From: Nocardioides alkalitolerans DSM 16699
GTDB taxonomy: Bacteria > Actinomycetota > Actinomycetes > Propionibacteriales > Nocardioidaceae
Direction: 5' to 3'
DNA: 64,000 nt
Assembly (NCBI RefSeq): GCF_000426525.1
Contig: NZ_AUFN01000014.1
Location: 1-64,000, forward strand
Shown: positions 46,888 to 56,306 of the stretch, one piece after another
How the letters are laid out: the number at the start of each line of letters is the position of its first letter
How positions within the stretch are numbered: the stretch's first letter is position 1
Translations under genes and position numbers: made by a program
Notes under the pieces: model-generated
Databases searched by the model: none
Seen by the model: the letters and a program-made list of their open reading frames with translations, nothing else
What the model was told of the DNA's origin: nothing

Positions 46888-48208
46888 CTCGCGGCAGCCT
46901 CCACACGGTGCGGATCGAGCGGGCATCGCGCACCGGACGCAGGCCGGCCAGCACCAGGTTCTCGCCCGGCAGCGTGACGAGCACCGTCGAGCCGTCACTG
47001 GTGAGACCGTGCACCCGCACGGCCGTGCGCTCCACGAGCACCCGGGGCGGCACGGCGCTCTCCATCTCCGCCCAGATGGCGTACCAGCGCTCGGCCAGCC
47101 GCGGATCGGTCGGCACCGGGCCCATCTCGGGCCGCTCGTAGCGGGCCTTCCGGAGCAACCTCGCGTCCCCCGACACGGGCACGACGAGCGGCAGGTGGGC
47201 GAACGGAGCGTCGTGCTCGCCGGCGTCGACGGCGAAGAGGGCCAGGGTCGCTCCCCCGGCGTCGGACGCCGGCGGGTCCAGCGCCCAGCGCGCCTCCACC
47301 CGTAGCCCCGCGGGCGCCGACGCCGCCGTGGCGGTCACCATCCGACGCCGCCAGGCCGGGGCGACCGCCACCAGCACCACGAGCCCGAGCGCGGCGCCGG
47401 TGACGTTGAGCAGCATCTCCCAGCCGCCCTCCGGGTCGGCGTCGCCGAGCGGGTACGTCGGGCGCCCGCCCTCCGGGTCGACCACCATCGTCACGGGGTC
47501 ACCCAGGTCGAGGTCCTCGAGCTCGGGGTCGTAGACGCTGAACGTGTGCTCCTCCCCCCGTCCGTCGTCGGTCGGCAGGGCGACCGTCACCTCGTCCCAC
47601 TCGGTGTCGACGTCGACCACGACGCCGACCCGCTCCTCGGAACGGGGCACGGCGGCGTCACGCCAGGCGCCGTACCCGACCGCTGCGGCGACCAGCGCCA
47701 CGAGCGCGAGGACCGCGCACAGCGCCAGCACGGCCCGCCAGCGCGGCCAGGGCACCCGGTCGACCCGCACCCGTCCGCTGCGGTAGCGCGGCCCGTTCCA
47801 GAAGGCCGTCGAGGCCTGCCGACGGCGGAGGACCGCGTCGTACGCGAGCACCAGGGTCCAGACGACGCCAGCCACGAGGTCCGGCAGGGAGTTCCAGAGC
47901 CCGTAGCCCGCGAAGCCGAGCCCGGCGATCGCGTACGCCGCCAGCCGCGGAGCCGTCCACGCGCCGACGACGAGGGCGACGCCCATACCGAAGCCGACCG
48001 CTTGGCCCACCCAGCGCAGCGAGAGCAGCTCCGGCACGGTGTCGGGGTAGTCGACGGGTGTCCCGACGAGGGCGTCGAGGGCGAGGATCGCCACCAGCGT
48101 CACCCACGGACCCACCGTGAAGACCGATGTCGGCAGCCGTCGTGCCCACAGCACGGCCTGGGTGCGGGTCAGCTCGGGGCCGCGCTGGTGGTCCTGCAGC
48201 CGGTTCAC
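46883..48208 (-). CDS. Membrane protein of unknown function
   Basis: The 441-residue protein has about four N-terminal TM helices (30-145), a fifth at about 165-185, an extracytoplasmic beta domain (190-265, with VGVVVDVDTEWDEVTVALP, DUF3592-like in look), a further TM (about 275-297) and a soluble C-terminal domain. I know no assigned function. GTG 48208 overlaps the stop of the sensor kinase gene, so the two proteins are made together and may work together. Confidence 0.65.
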   Translation of the reverse strand: MNRLQDHQRGPELTRTQAVLWARRLPTSVFTVGPWVTLVAILALDALVGTPVDYPDTVPELLSLRWVGQAVGFGMGVALVVGAWTAPRLAAYAIAGLGFAGYGLWNSLPDLVAGVVWTLVLAYDAVLRRRQASTAFWNGPRYRSGRVRVDRVPWPRWRAVLALCAVLALVALVAAAVGYGAWRDAAVPRSEERVGVVVDVDTEWDEVTVALPTDDGRGEEHTFSVYDPELEDLDLGDPVTMVVDPEGGRPTYPLGDADPEGGWEMLLNVTGAALGLVVLVAVAPAWRRRMVTATAASAPAGLRVEARWALDPPASDAGGATLALFAVDAGEHDAPFAHLPLVVPVSGDARLLRKARYERPEMGPVPTDPRLAERWYAIWAEMESAVPPRVLVERTAVRVHGLTSDGSTVLVTLPGENLVLAGLRPVRDARSIRTVWRLPRD

Positions 48209-50292
48209 GCGATGCCTCGCGCGGCGGGCAGGGTGAACGCGATCTCGGTCCCCCGCCCGTGCGGGTTGTCGTGCACGGTGATCGTGCCGCCGTGGCGGTC
48301 GACGATCCGGCGGCAGATCGCGAGGCCGAGGCCGGTGCCCGTGTAGGCGGTGGCGTGGGCGCGGTAGAACTGCTGGAAGACGAGGTCCTTCGCGGCGTCG
48401 GGGATGCCGACGCCCTGATCGGTGACGCGGACGAGCACCATGCCGCCGTCGACCGCCTCGCCGCTCACCGTGACGACCGGCTCCTCGCCGGGCACGACGT
48501 ACTTCAGAGCGTTGCCCACGAGGTTGTCCAGCAGCTGCCGCAGCATGCCGCGGTCACCGTGCACCGCCGGCAGCTCGAGGACGGTCACGCCACCGGCGGC
48601 GTCGCGCCCGTCCACCACGTCGCGGGCGAGCTCGGTGAGCGGGACGTCGGCCAGCTCGAGCGCCGCGTCCTGGCTGGTGGCGTGCTGCAGCAGGTGTCGG
48701 ATGAGGCTGCGCATGCGCGTCGACGCCGACCCGATCTTGGTGACGGCCTGGGCCGTGAGGGCGCGCGGCGGCGTGCCGCCGTCCTCCAGCTCCTCGTCCA
48801 GCATCTCCACCCAGCCGTCGACGGCGGCCAGCGGGTTCTTGAGGTCGTGGGCCACGACGCCGGCGAACGCCGACAGCTCGAGACGCTGCTGGTGCTCCGC
48901 GGTGATGTCGCGGACCACCACGACCGCCCGGGCGGGCTCGCCCGGCGTGGTGGGCAGCGGGATGGCCGCGACGTCGACCACGACGTCCGGTGAACCGTCG
49001 TCCGGCCGCATGGTCAACCGGTCCCGCGCCTCCGTGCCCGCGAGCGCAAGGGTCGAGGGGTAGCGCTCGGGGGGCACGCGGCGGCCCTCCGCGTCGTACG
49101 GCGCCCGCTCGCTGCCGTCGGTCGGGTAGACCATCTCGGCGGCGGGGTTGCGCAGCAGGATCCGGCCACCGGCCTCGACGACCATGACGCCCTCGTGCAT
49201 CTGGTCGATGATCGCGCGCAGGAGACCCGACTGGGCGGCGGCCGCGCGCTCGGCCCGACGGACACCGGCGAGCAGCGAGCGGCGCTCGTCCCGGCCGACG
49301 CCGAGGGTGAGTCCGGCGGCGACGACGACGCTCACGAAGGCCTGCGCGATGAGGGCACCGAGCCGACCGTCGGAGGTCGTCGCGAACGGACCGACGCCCC
49401 TCAGGGTGAAGACGACGACCGCGACGCCCGCTGCCAGACCGTGGGCCGCGGCCAGCGCGGTCGAGAAGCGCAGCGCGGCCCAGGCGGTCGCGAGCAGCAG
49501 GGGGAAGGCCAGCGGCAGCTGGCTGGGCACGAACGCGACGACGTAGACCACCACCGACGCGACGACGAGCAGCACGCCCTCGAGCGGCCCGCCCTCGTCG
49601 GCAGGCCGGGACGGGCGTCGCCGGGCGACCGCGCGGGCGATGACGAGCACGGTCGGCACGACCACGACGCCGCTCGAGACGTCACGGCCGACGAGGAGGG
49701 CGGCCTCGACGACGTCGACCCGGCCGTCCACGACCCACACCCCGAGCGCGCTGACGAGCGCGCCCACGAGCCCCCCGACGATCGTCGCCGTCGCGAGGCG
49801 CACCAGCGTCGACGTGGTGGCGACGGCCCCGTCGCCGCCGACCCCCCACAGGTGGGGGCACCAGCGGCGGACCAGCAGGACCGTGAGCCCGACCTGCACC
49901 AGCAGACCGACGACCAGCACGGTGAGCCTCGGGACAGGCACCTGGCTCACGAGTCCGACGCCCGCCAGGATGACGGTCAGGACGCCGGCGTCGACGCTCA
50001 CCGGGGACGCACGCCGCATGAGCATCCAGACGACGGCGGTCCCGGCCGCGGGCACGGCGAGGGAGACCCCGCCGGTCTCGATGGCGGTCAGGCGCCCGAG
50101 CACGACCGTGACGAGCACGGCCACGGAGAAGAGGGGCAGCCACGGCCAGGCCGGCAGGGCCACGGCACCGGGAGGGCCCTGGGGGGCGGACGCGCGCGCA
50201 CGGCGCACGACGGGGCGCTGTCGTGCGTCGACCGCAGCCGGCACCGGGTCGATCGGCCCACCGACGGACGGCGCCGCCGGAGACGCCGTCAT
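48205..50292 (-). CDS. Membrane sensor histidine kinase (MASE1-like, PAS, HisKA, HATPase)
   Basis: A 695-residue kinase. The N-terminal half has about eight TM segments (50-345) resembling a MASE1-type sensor; then comes a PAS domain (about 360-465, IDQMHEGVMVVEAGG), the phospho-acceptor His near residue 481 in VVAHDLKNPLAAVDGW, and the ATPase domain with NLVGNALKYV, VTDQGVGIPDAA and GTGLGLAICRRIV. No response regulator is adjacent, so it is an orphan. ATG 50292 lacks a strong ribosome site. It overlaps the membrane protein gene downstream (GTGA). Confidence 0.88.
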   Translation of the reverse strand: MTASPAAPSVGGPIDPVPAAVDARQRPVVRRARASAPQGPPGAVALPAWPWLPLFSVAVLVTVVLGRLTAIETGGVSLAVPAAGTAVVWMLMRRASPVSVDAGVLTVILAGVGLVSQVPVPRLTVLVVGLLVQVGLTVLLVRRWCPHLWGVGGDGAVATTSTLVRLATATIVGGLVGALVSALGVWVVDGRVDVVEAALLVGRDVSSGVVVVPTVLVIARAVARRRPSRPADEGGPLEGVLLVVASVVVYVVAFVPSQLPLAFPLLLATAWAALRFSTALAAAHGLAAGVAVVVFTLRGVGPFATTSDGRLGALIAQAFVSVVVAAGLTLGVGRDERRSLLAGVRRAERAAAAQSGLLRAIIDQMHEGVMVVEAGGRILLRNPAAEMVYPTDGSERAPYDAEGRRVPPERYPSTLALAGTEARDRLTMRPDDGSPDVVVDVAAIPLPTTPGEPARAVVVVRDITAEHQQRLELSAFAGVVAHDLKNPLAAVDGWVEMLDEELEDGGTPPRALTAQAVTKIGSASTRMRSLIRHLLQHATSQDAALELADVPLTELARDVVDGRDAAGGVTVLELPAVHGDRGMLRQLLDNLVGNALKYVVPGEEPVVTVSGEAVDGGMVLVRVTDQGVGIPDAAKDLVFQQFYRAHATAYTGTGLGLAICRRIVDRHGGTITVHDNPHGRGTEIAFTLPAARGIA

Positions 50293-50311
50293 CGCACCGT
50301 CCCCACCGCGA

Positions 50312-51409
50312 TCACGACTCCTCAGCCGTCGTCTCGCCGTGCGTGCCCGGGCGCGGCGCCCAGGGCAGCTCGGCCGCCGGGCGGACCACGATCAGGTGGT
50401 CGCCGCGGGCCAGCTGGGTGACGACCGGGTCGAAGTAGCGGTAGACGCGCTCGTCGCGGACGACGGCGATCACCTGGTCGGGCAGCGACTGCGGCTGCTT
50501 GCCGACCTCCGAGACCAGCAGCTCGCGCTCCGCGACCTCGAGACCGTCGCCGTACGTCAGCAGGTCCTCCATGACGGTGCCGAGCGCGGGCGAGAGCGAC
50601 GAGAGGCCCAGGAGGCGTCCGACGGCGTCGGACGAGGTGATGACGGAGTCGGCGCCGCTCTGCTTCATGAGCGAGACGTTCTCCTGCTCGCGCACCGCGG
50701 TGACGATGAACGCCTCGGGGTTGAGCTGGCGCACCGTGAGGGTGGCGAGCACGTTGGTGTCGTCGCGGTCGGTCGTGATGATGACCTGCGACGCCGTGGC
50801 GACCCGGGCGCGACGCAGCACCTCACGACGCGTGGCGTCGCCGGTGACGATCGCGAGGCCGTCGGTGTGGGCGTCCTCCATGGCGGACTGGCGGGGGTCG
50901 ACGACGACGACGTCGTCGCGGCTCCGGCCGTTCTTCGCGAGGGTGTCGACGGCGCGGCGGCCCTTGGTGCCGTACCCGATCACCACGACGTGGTCGTGCT
51001 CGGCCATCCTCTTCCTCCACCGGGCGACCCGGAACATCTCGCGGCCCTGGGAGGCGAGCACCTCCAGGGTGGTACCGATGAGCAGCACCAGGAACCCGAT
51101 GCGCGCCGGCGTGATGATGAAGGCGTTCACCAGCCGGGCCCCGGTGCTGACGGGCGCGATGTCGCCGTACCCGGTCGTGCTCAGCGTGACGGTCGTGTAG
51201 TAGATCGCGTCGATGAAGCTGACGGCCTTGGTCGGGTCGTTGTTGTCGACGTAGCCCTCACGGTCCACGTAGACGAGCAGCACCGTGCCGACCAGGATCC
51301 CCAGCGCCGCGAGCAGCCGCTTCGACAGCTCGAACCACGGGGAGCGCTGACGCTCGGGGAGCGCCACGCGGCCACGGGAGGCCACCACGGGCTGAGCGCT
51401 GTCCGACAC
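50312..51409 (-). CDS. Two-TM potassium channel with RCK domain
   Basis: The 365-residue protein has TM1 (about 31-48), pore helix and selectivity filter TTGYGD (78-83), TM2 (about 90-115), an RCK_N domain beginning VVVIGYGTKGRRAVD, and a C-terminal RCK_C-like part. It is a ligand-gated K+ channel of the MthK/Kch type. The start GTG 51409 lies 6 nt after TAGGTT. That -10 includes the TAG stop codon of the upstream gene. Confidence 0.9.
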   Translation of the reverse strand: MSDSAQPVVASRGRVALPERQRSPWFELSKRLLAALGILVGTVLLVYVDREGYVDNNDPTKAVSFIDAIYYTTVTLSTTGYGDIAPVSTGARLVNAFIITPARIGFLVLLIGTTLEVLASQGREMFRVARWRKRMAEHDHVVVIGYGTKGRRAVDTLAKNGRSRDDVVVVDPRQSAMEDAHTDGLAIVTGDATRREVLRRARVATASQVIITTDRDDTNVLATLTVRQLNPEAFIVTAVREQENVSLMKQSGADSVITSSDAVGRLLGLSSLSPALGTVMEDLLTYGDGLEVAERELLVSEVGKQPQSLPDQVIAVVRDERVYRYFDPVVTQLARGDHLIVVRPAAELPWAPRPGTHGETTAEES

Positions 51410-51415
51410 GCGTAG

Positions 51416-51421
51416 AACCTA
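51416..51421 (-). promoter_or_regulatory. -10 of the K+ channel gene, leaderless start
   Basis: TAGGTT on the minus strand lies 6 nt before GTG 51409; its TAG is the stop codon of the 119-residue gene. Confidence 0.5.
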
Positions 51422-51778
51422 GTCCACGACGTCGCCGTAGATGAGCACGTTGGCCGATCCGTCGGCGTCGGCCGGGTCACCGGCGGTGGAGTGGAGGACG
51501 AACTCGAACGCGGCACCCGTCGGGGGGTCCTCGGCGGTGGGCGGGCGCATCCAGCGGCCGCACACCTCGCCGTCCTCCGCGAGCTCGCTGTCGGCGACGG
51601 CGTCGCCACCGAGGCACAGGGTGCTTCCCGAGCGGTCGAACGACACGACCTCCGCCGTGCGCAGCTCCGGGTCGTCGGCCGTCACCACCACGCCCAGCAG
51701 GTAGCCGACGGCGAGGCAGATCACGCCGCCGAGGGCGACGACGGGTCGGGGGAGGTTCACGTTCGCCACGCGGTTCAC
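51419..51778 (-). CDS. Small membrane-anchored protein of unknown function
   Basis: A 119-residue protein with a short N-terminus (VNRVANVNLPRP), one hydrophobic helix (about 12-33, VVALGGVICLAVGYLLGVVV) and an acidic extracytoplasmic domain with two Cys (STLCLGG, GEVCGRWM) that may form a disulfide. GTG 51778 overlaps the YihY stop (GTGA). I do not recognise the family. Confidence 0.6.
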   Translation of the reverse strand: MNRVANVNLPRPVVALGGVICLAVGYLLGVVVTADDPELRTAEVVSFDRSGSTLCLGGDAVADSELAEDGEVCGRWMRPPTAEDPPTGAAFEFVLHSTAGDPADADGSANVLIYGDVVD

Positions 51779-52893
51779 TCTTTCACGGTGCGGCGCGACG
51801 GCAGCAGCCTCCCCAGCTCGCGCCGCGCGGTCGCGGTCGTGAGCTGGGGGAAGACGGTGTCGAAGGCGGCGTTGACCGCCGCCCCGATGAGCACCGCGAT
51901 GGAGAGCAGGTAGAGCCAGATGAGCACGTAGATCGGCGCGGCCAGCGGCCCGAAGATCGAGTTCGACTCCGCCGACGTGACCGTCAGGCCCCAGCGCAGC
52001 GCGTAGGAGCCGAAGATCCAGCACATCAGCGTGAACACCGCGCCGGGCAGGTTGAAGGTCCATTTCGTCCGCACGGGGACGGCCACGTGGTAGAGGGTGG
52101 CGAGGAAGCAGATGCCGAGCACCAGCACCGTCGGCCAGTAGAAGCCGATGAGGAACTCGAGGCGCTGCGGGGCCCACGACGCCAGCAGCGACGGCCCGGC
52201 CACCACCAGGGGCAGCGTGACGGCGCCGATGAGCAGGCCCAGCAGGTAGAGCCCGAACGACAGCGCCCGGGTCGCGACGATCCCGCGCTTGCCGCCGAGC
52301 CCGTGCATGATCGTGATGGTGTCGACGAACACGTTGAGCGCACGCGAGCCCGACCAGAGCGCGAGCACGAAGCCGATCGAGATCACGTCGAAGCGGCCGC
52401 CCTCGAGCACCTCGTCGATCGTCGGCACGACGATGCGGTCGACCGCCGACTCCGTCAGCGCCCGCGAGGCCAGCTCGACCACGAACGAGCGCACCTCGTC
52501 GATCTCCGCGTCGGAGAACCGCTCGGAGACGTAGCCGATCGCCCCCGCCAGCGCGAACACCAGCGGCGGCACGGAGAGGATCGCGAAGAACGCGGCCTCC
52601 GCGGCGAGCCCCGTCACGCGGTGGCGCAGGCACGACCCGACGGTGGCGACGACCAGGCGCCAGAGCAGGTGGCCGACCCGGGCGGCCGGTCCTCGCGTAC
52701 GGCGCGGCGCGGGCGCCGTGGTGACCCCGGCTGCGGGCGGGGGCGCGGACGTGGCCGGGTCCGCCGTACGGGCGGAGGCCTCGGAGTCACGCGGGTCACC
52801 CGGGTCACCCGGGTCACGCGGGTCGGGAGGGCCCGCGGGGAGGTCGGAGGGGTCCGCCGGGGCGCCGGGTGACGGCGAGGCGGGGGCGGACAT
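51775..52893 (-). CDS. YihY/BrkB-family membrane protein
   Basis: The 372-residue protein has a disordered, Pro/Asp-rich N-terminus (1-70) and then six TM helices, with the family-typical GLAAEAAFFAILSVPPLVFAL, LWSGSRALNVFVDTI and an ending YVLIWLYLLSIAVLIGAAVNA. BrkB/YihY proteins are often mis-named ribonuclease BN; their transport role is unsettled. The start ATG 52893 has TACGGT 7 nt upstream; an upstream ATG at 52911 is in frame but would overlap that promoter. The N-terminus includes a 9-bp tandem repeat. Confidence 0.85.
   Translation of the reverse strand: MSAPASPSPGAPADPSDLPAGPPDPRDPGDPGDPRDSEASARTADPATSAPPPAAGVTTAPAPRRTRGPAARVGHLLWRLVVATVGSCLRHRVTGLAAEAAFFAILSVPPLVFALAGAIGYVSERFSDAEIDEVRSFVVELASRALTESAVDRIVVPTIDEVLEGGRFDVISIGFVLALWSGSRALNVFVDTITIMHGLGGKRGIVATRALSFGLYLLGLLIGAVTLPLVVAGPSLLASWAPQRLEFLIGFYWPTVLVLGICFLATLYHVAVPVRTKWTFNLPGAVFTLMCWIFGSYALRWGLTVTSAESNSIFGPLAAPIYVLIWLYLLSIAVLIGAAVNAAFDTVFPQLTTATARRELGRLLPSRRTVKE
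52792..52827. repeat. 9-bp tandem repeat inside yihY coding region
   Basis: Four copies of CGGGTCACC-like units, the last two with changes, encode repeated Gly/Arg-Asp-Pro triplets in the disordered N-terminus. Slippage changes would keep the frame. Confidence 0.8.
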
Positions 52894-52900
52894 GCCCCAC

Positions 52901-52906
52901 ACCGTA
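52901..52906 (-). promoter_or_regulatory. -10 of yihY, leaderless start
   Basis: TACGGT on the minus strand lies 7 nt before ATG 52893. Confidence 0.5.
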
Positions 52907-52950
52907 GTCATCGGGGACGGTCGACGACCGGACCCGCGCCGGACGCGCAG

Positions 52951-52980
52951 GTGCCCTCCGGCCGATCGGCCGGAGGGCAC
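52951..52980 (-). terminator. Terminator of dctA
   Basis: A perfect 30-bp palindrome with arms GTGCCCTCCGGCCGA lies 34 nt beyond the dctA stop. Confidence 0.85.
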
Positions 52981-53014
52981 CAGGGACAGCGTGACGCGGG
53001 TCGTCAGCGAGTCG

Positions 53015-54448
53015 TCAGCGGGCGCTGAGCTCGCGGTCGCCGGGGATGTCGCCCTTGGCGAGGGCGACCTGGGCGCCGGCCTTGGCCTCGGTGGCGACCT
53101 TCTCCGGGTCCTCGGTGAGGTCGGAGCCGTGGTCGTCGACCATCGTCTCCTCGTCGAACGGGCTGCGACCCGAGACCGCGGCGTCGAACTGGGCGCGGTC
53201 GAGGCCGCCCGTCCAGTGGCCGATGAGCACGGTGGCGACGGCGTTGCCGGCGAAGTTGGTGACGGCGCGGGCCTCGGACATGAAGCGGTCGATGCCGAGG
53301 ATGAGGCCGACACCGTCGACGAGCTCGGGGCGGTGCGAGCTGAGGCCGCCGGCGAGGGTCGCCAGGCCGGCACCGGTCACGCCGGCCGCGCCCTTGGAGG
53401 CGATCATCATGAAGACGAGGAGCGAGATCTGCTCGCCGATGCTCAGCGGGTCGCCCATCGCCGAGGCGATGAAGAGCGACGCCATCGTGAGGTAGATCGC
53501 GGTGCCGTCGAGGTTGAACGAGTAGCCGGTCGGCACGACCACGCCCACGGTGGGCTTGTCGACGCCGGCGTGCTCCATCTTGGCGATCAGGCGGGGCAGG
53601 GCCGACTCGGAGGAGGAGGTCGAGACGATGAGCAGGAACTCGCGACCGAGGTACTTCAGCAGCGAGAAGATGTTGATGCCGGTCGAGACCTTGAGCAGCG
53701 TGCCGAGCACGACGAAGACGAACAGCGCGCAGGTGACGTAGAAGCCGACCATGAGGAGCGCGAGGCTCTTGAGCGCGCCGAGGCCGGTCGCGCCGACGAC
53801 GGCCGCGATCGCTGCGAAGGCGCCGACCGGGGCGGCCCACATGATCATCGCGAGCACGCGGAAGACGAGCTTCTGGATGTAGCCGACGCCCTTGAGGATC
53901 GGCTCGCCCGAGCGACCCATCGCCTGGAGGGCGAAGCCGACGAGCAGGGCGACGAAGAGGGTCTGGAGGACCTCGCCGGACGTCAGCGCGGAGACCAGCG
54001 AGGTCGGAATGATGCCGGTGAGGAACTCGATGGTGCTGCCGTGCGAGGCACCGGCGGCGATCTCGGAGCCCGAGTCGGCCATCGCCGGGGTGACAGTGAG
54101 GCCATCGCCGGCGTGGATGAAGTTGCCGACGACCATGCCGATCGCGAGGGCGAACGTCGACATGCCGACGAAGTAGCCGAGCGCGAGGCCGCCGACCTTG
54201 CCGACCTTCGCCGCGCTGCGGATCGAGCCGACACCGAGGACGATGGTGCAGAAGATGACCGGCTGGATCATCATCTTGATGAGGGCGACGAACGCCTTGC
54301 CGACCGGCTCGAGCTCGACGGCGAACCCGGGGAAGATCGCGCCGACGGCGATGCCGAGGACCACTGCGATGATCACGGCGACGTAGAGGTAGTGGGTGCG
54401 GTTCTTGCGCCGTACCGGCGCCTGTCCTGCGGTGGTCGTGCTGCTCAT
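53015..54448 (-). CDS. dctA: C4-dicarboxylate:cation symporter DctA
   Basis: A 477-residue secondary transporter of the DAACS family that takes up succinate, fumarate and malate. The serine-rich re-entrant loop STSSSESALPRL and the TM7 motif GYSFNLDGTAIYLTMA are present, as are about eight TM helices. The C-terminus (about 430-477) is a charged cytosolic tail. AGGAG lies 6 nt before ATG 54448. It is divergent from a CitA/DcuS-type two-component system, its likely regulator. Confidence 0.93.
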   Translation of the reverse strand: MSSTTTAGQAPVRRKNRTHYLYVAVIIAVVLGIAVGAIFPGFAVELEPVGKAFVALIKMMIQPVIFCTIVLGVGSIRSAAKVGKVGGLALGYFVGMSTFALAIGMVVGNFIHAGDGLTVTPAMADSGSEIAAGASHGSTIEFLTGIIPTSLVSALTSGEVLQTLFVALLVGFALQAMGRSGEPILKGVGYIQKLVFRVLAMIMWAAPVGAFAAIAAVVGATGLGALKSLALLMVGFYVTCALFVFVVLGTLLKVSTGINIFSLLKYLGREFLLIVSTSSSESALPRLIAKMEHAGVDKPTVGVVVPTGYSFNLDGTAIYLTMASLFIASAMGDPLSIGEQISLLVFMMIASKGAAGVTGAGLATLAGGLSSHRPELVDGVGLILGIDRFMSEARAVTNFAGNAVATVLIGHWTGGLDRAQFDAAVSGRSPFDEETMVDDHGSDLTEDPEKVATEAKAGAQVALAKGDIPGDRELSAR

Positions 54449-54608
54449 CGCTGCTCCTGGTTGCTCGGGTCCCGCTGCGCGAGGGGACGTCCGTCACACT
54501 GTGGGGCCGTCTGTGACCGCGGTCACCGTTGTGGTCGTTGTGTTCGTGACGGCGGCCACTCGCACGGCAGCCCGGGCGTCCAAGGCCGGCTGCGGCACAA
54601 TGCGCGGC

Positions 54609-56306
54609 ATGTCCCGCCCCCGCGTCGAGAGGTCCGGCCCGCAGCAGCTGCTGCCCGACCGGGCACCCGGCCGACGACGGGAGTCACCGGTGGCCCGGCA
54701 GGTGCTCCTGCTCCAGCTGGTGGTCGTGCTCGTGCTGGTGGCCACGGCCGTCGTGCTCGCCGCCGTCGACGCCCAGCGCGACACGCGGGAGGCGGCCACC
54801 GACCGCGCGGTGGTCGTCGCGGAGTCCATCGCCGACTCCCCCGGCGTGCTCGCCGCTCTCGACGACCCCGACCCGGGCGCCGCCCTGCAGCCGTGGACGA
54901 CCCTCGTCGAGGACGACGCCGTCGTCGACTTCGTCGTCGTGATGAGCCCCGACCTCATCCGCTACACCCACCCGGACCCCGACCGCGTCGGCGAGCGCTT
55001 CGTCGGCGACACGGGCGACGCGCTCGACGGCGAGGTCTTCACGCAGGAGTACGTCGGCACGCTGGGCCCGTCGGTGCGCGCGGTCGTGCCGGTGCTGGCC
55101 GACGGGGAGGACGGCGAGGTGGTCGCCCTCGTCGCGGTGGGCGTCAGCGTCGACCGCATCTCCGACGCCGTCCGGGCCGACCTGATGTGGGTCGCGCTGG
55201 CCGCCGTACCGGTGCTCGGGGTCGGCATCGCCGGGGCCGTGCTGGTCGCACGCCGGCTCCGTCGCCAGACCCACGGCCTGGGCGAGCGGGAGATGGCGCG
55301 GATGTACGAGTACTACGCCGCCGTGCTCGGCGCGGTCCAGGAGGGCCTCCTCCTCGTCGACAGCCAGGCCCGCGTGACCCTCGTCAACGACGAGGCCCGG
55401 CGGCTCCTGGACCTCCCCGACGACGTGGTCGGTCGGCCGCTGCGCGACCTGGGCCTCCCCCCGGGCCTGGTGGCGGCCGTGGCCGAGGGCCGGGCCAGCA
55501 GCGACGACCTCTACGTCACCGGTGACAAGGTGCTCGTCGTGAGCTCCTCCCCCGCGACCTGGGCCGGCGCCGAGGTCGGTGCCGTCGTCACCCTGCGCGA
55601 CCGCACCGACCTGCAGACCGTCACCGGCGAGCTCGACGTCGTCCGCGGGCTGACCGAGTCGCTGCGCGCGCAGAACCACGAGGCCGCCAACCGCCTCCAC
55701 ACCGTGGTGTCGCTCGTGGAGATGGGCCGGCCCAACGAGGCCGTCGACTTCGCCACCGAGGAGCTGCAGGTGGCCCAGCTGCTGACCGACCGCGTGCTGG
55801 CCGCCACCGGCGACCCCGTGCTCGCCGCCCTCCTGCTCGGCAAGACGGCCGAGGCGGCGGAGCGCGGCATCGAGCTCCGCCTCACCGGCACCGTGCCGAC
55901 GGCGCTCCCGGTGTCGTCGCGCGACATCATCACGGTCGTGGGCAACCTGGTCGACAACGCGCTCGACGCCGTCCAGGGCGGCGCCGACCCCGCGCGGCGG
56001 CGGGTGGTCGCCGTACGGCTGGACGGCGGCGACGGTCCGGACGCGGGGTCCGGGTTGCGCGTCACCGTCGGCGACAGCGGCCCCGGGCTCACCGACGACG
56101 AGGCCGCCCACGCGCTGGAGCGCGGCTGGTCGACCAAGGCCAGCCCGGCCGGCAGCGGCGGGCGCGGGCTGGGCCTCGCGCTCGTGGCCCAGGTCGCCCG
56201 GCGGCACGGCGGCACCCTGGACGTGGGGGTCTCCGAGCTGGGCGGCGCCGAGTTCGTCGTACGCCTGCCCGCTCCCCCCGCCGGCTCCCCGGTGGACGCC
56301 GCGTGA
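54609..56306 (+). CDS. CitA/DcuS-type sensor histidine kinase
   Basis: This 565-residue kinase senses small carboxylates outside the cell. It has TM1 (about 38-60), an extracytoplasmic PAS-like domain (about 62-185, with VIRYTHPDPDRVGERFVG-like ligand-loop sequence), TM2 (about 195-220), a cytosolic PAS (240-335), the phospho-acceptor His357 in AQNHEAANRLHTVVSLVEMG, and an ATPase domain with NLVDNALDAV and GGRGLGLALV. ATG 54609 is used; CACAAT lies 7 nt upstream, and no ribosome site is seen. Its stop overlaps the response regulator start (GTGA). Confidence 0.9.
   Translation: MSRPRVERSGPQQLLPDRAPGRRRESPVARQVLLLQLVVVLVLVATAVVLAAVDAQRDTREAATDRAVVVAESIADSPGVLAALDDPDPGAALQPWTTLVEDDAVVDFVVVMSPDLIRYTHPDPDRVGERFVGDTGDALDGEVFTQEYVGTLGPSVRAVVPVLADGEDGEVVALVAVGVSVDRISDAVRADLMWVALAAVPVLGVGIAGAVLVARRLRRQTHGLGEREMARMYEYYAAVLGAVQEGLLLVDSQARVTLVNDEARRLLDLPDDVVGRPLRDLGLPPGLVAAVAEGRASSDDLYVTGDKVLVVSSSPATWAGAEVGAVVTLRDRTDLQTVTGELDVVRGLTESLRAQNHEAANRLHTVVSLVEMGRPNEAVDFATEELQVAQLLTDRVLAATGDPVLAALLLGKTAEAAERGIELRLTGTVPTALPVSSRDIITVVGNLVDNALDAVQGGADPARRRVVAVRLDGGDGPDAGSGLRVTVGDSGPGLTDDEAAHALERGWSTKASPAGSGGRGLGLALVAQVARRHGGTLDVGVSELGGAEFVVRLPAPPAGSPVDAA

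Noticed and set aside
53004..54497. Alternative 497-codon frame overlapping dctA
   Set aside because: It is Arg/His-rich and antisense to nothing useful; the dctA frame has full transporter motifs and a ribosome site.
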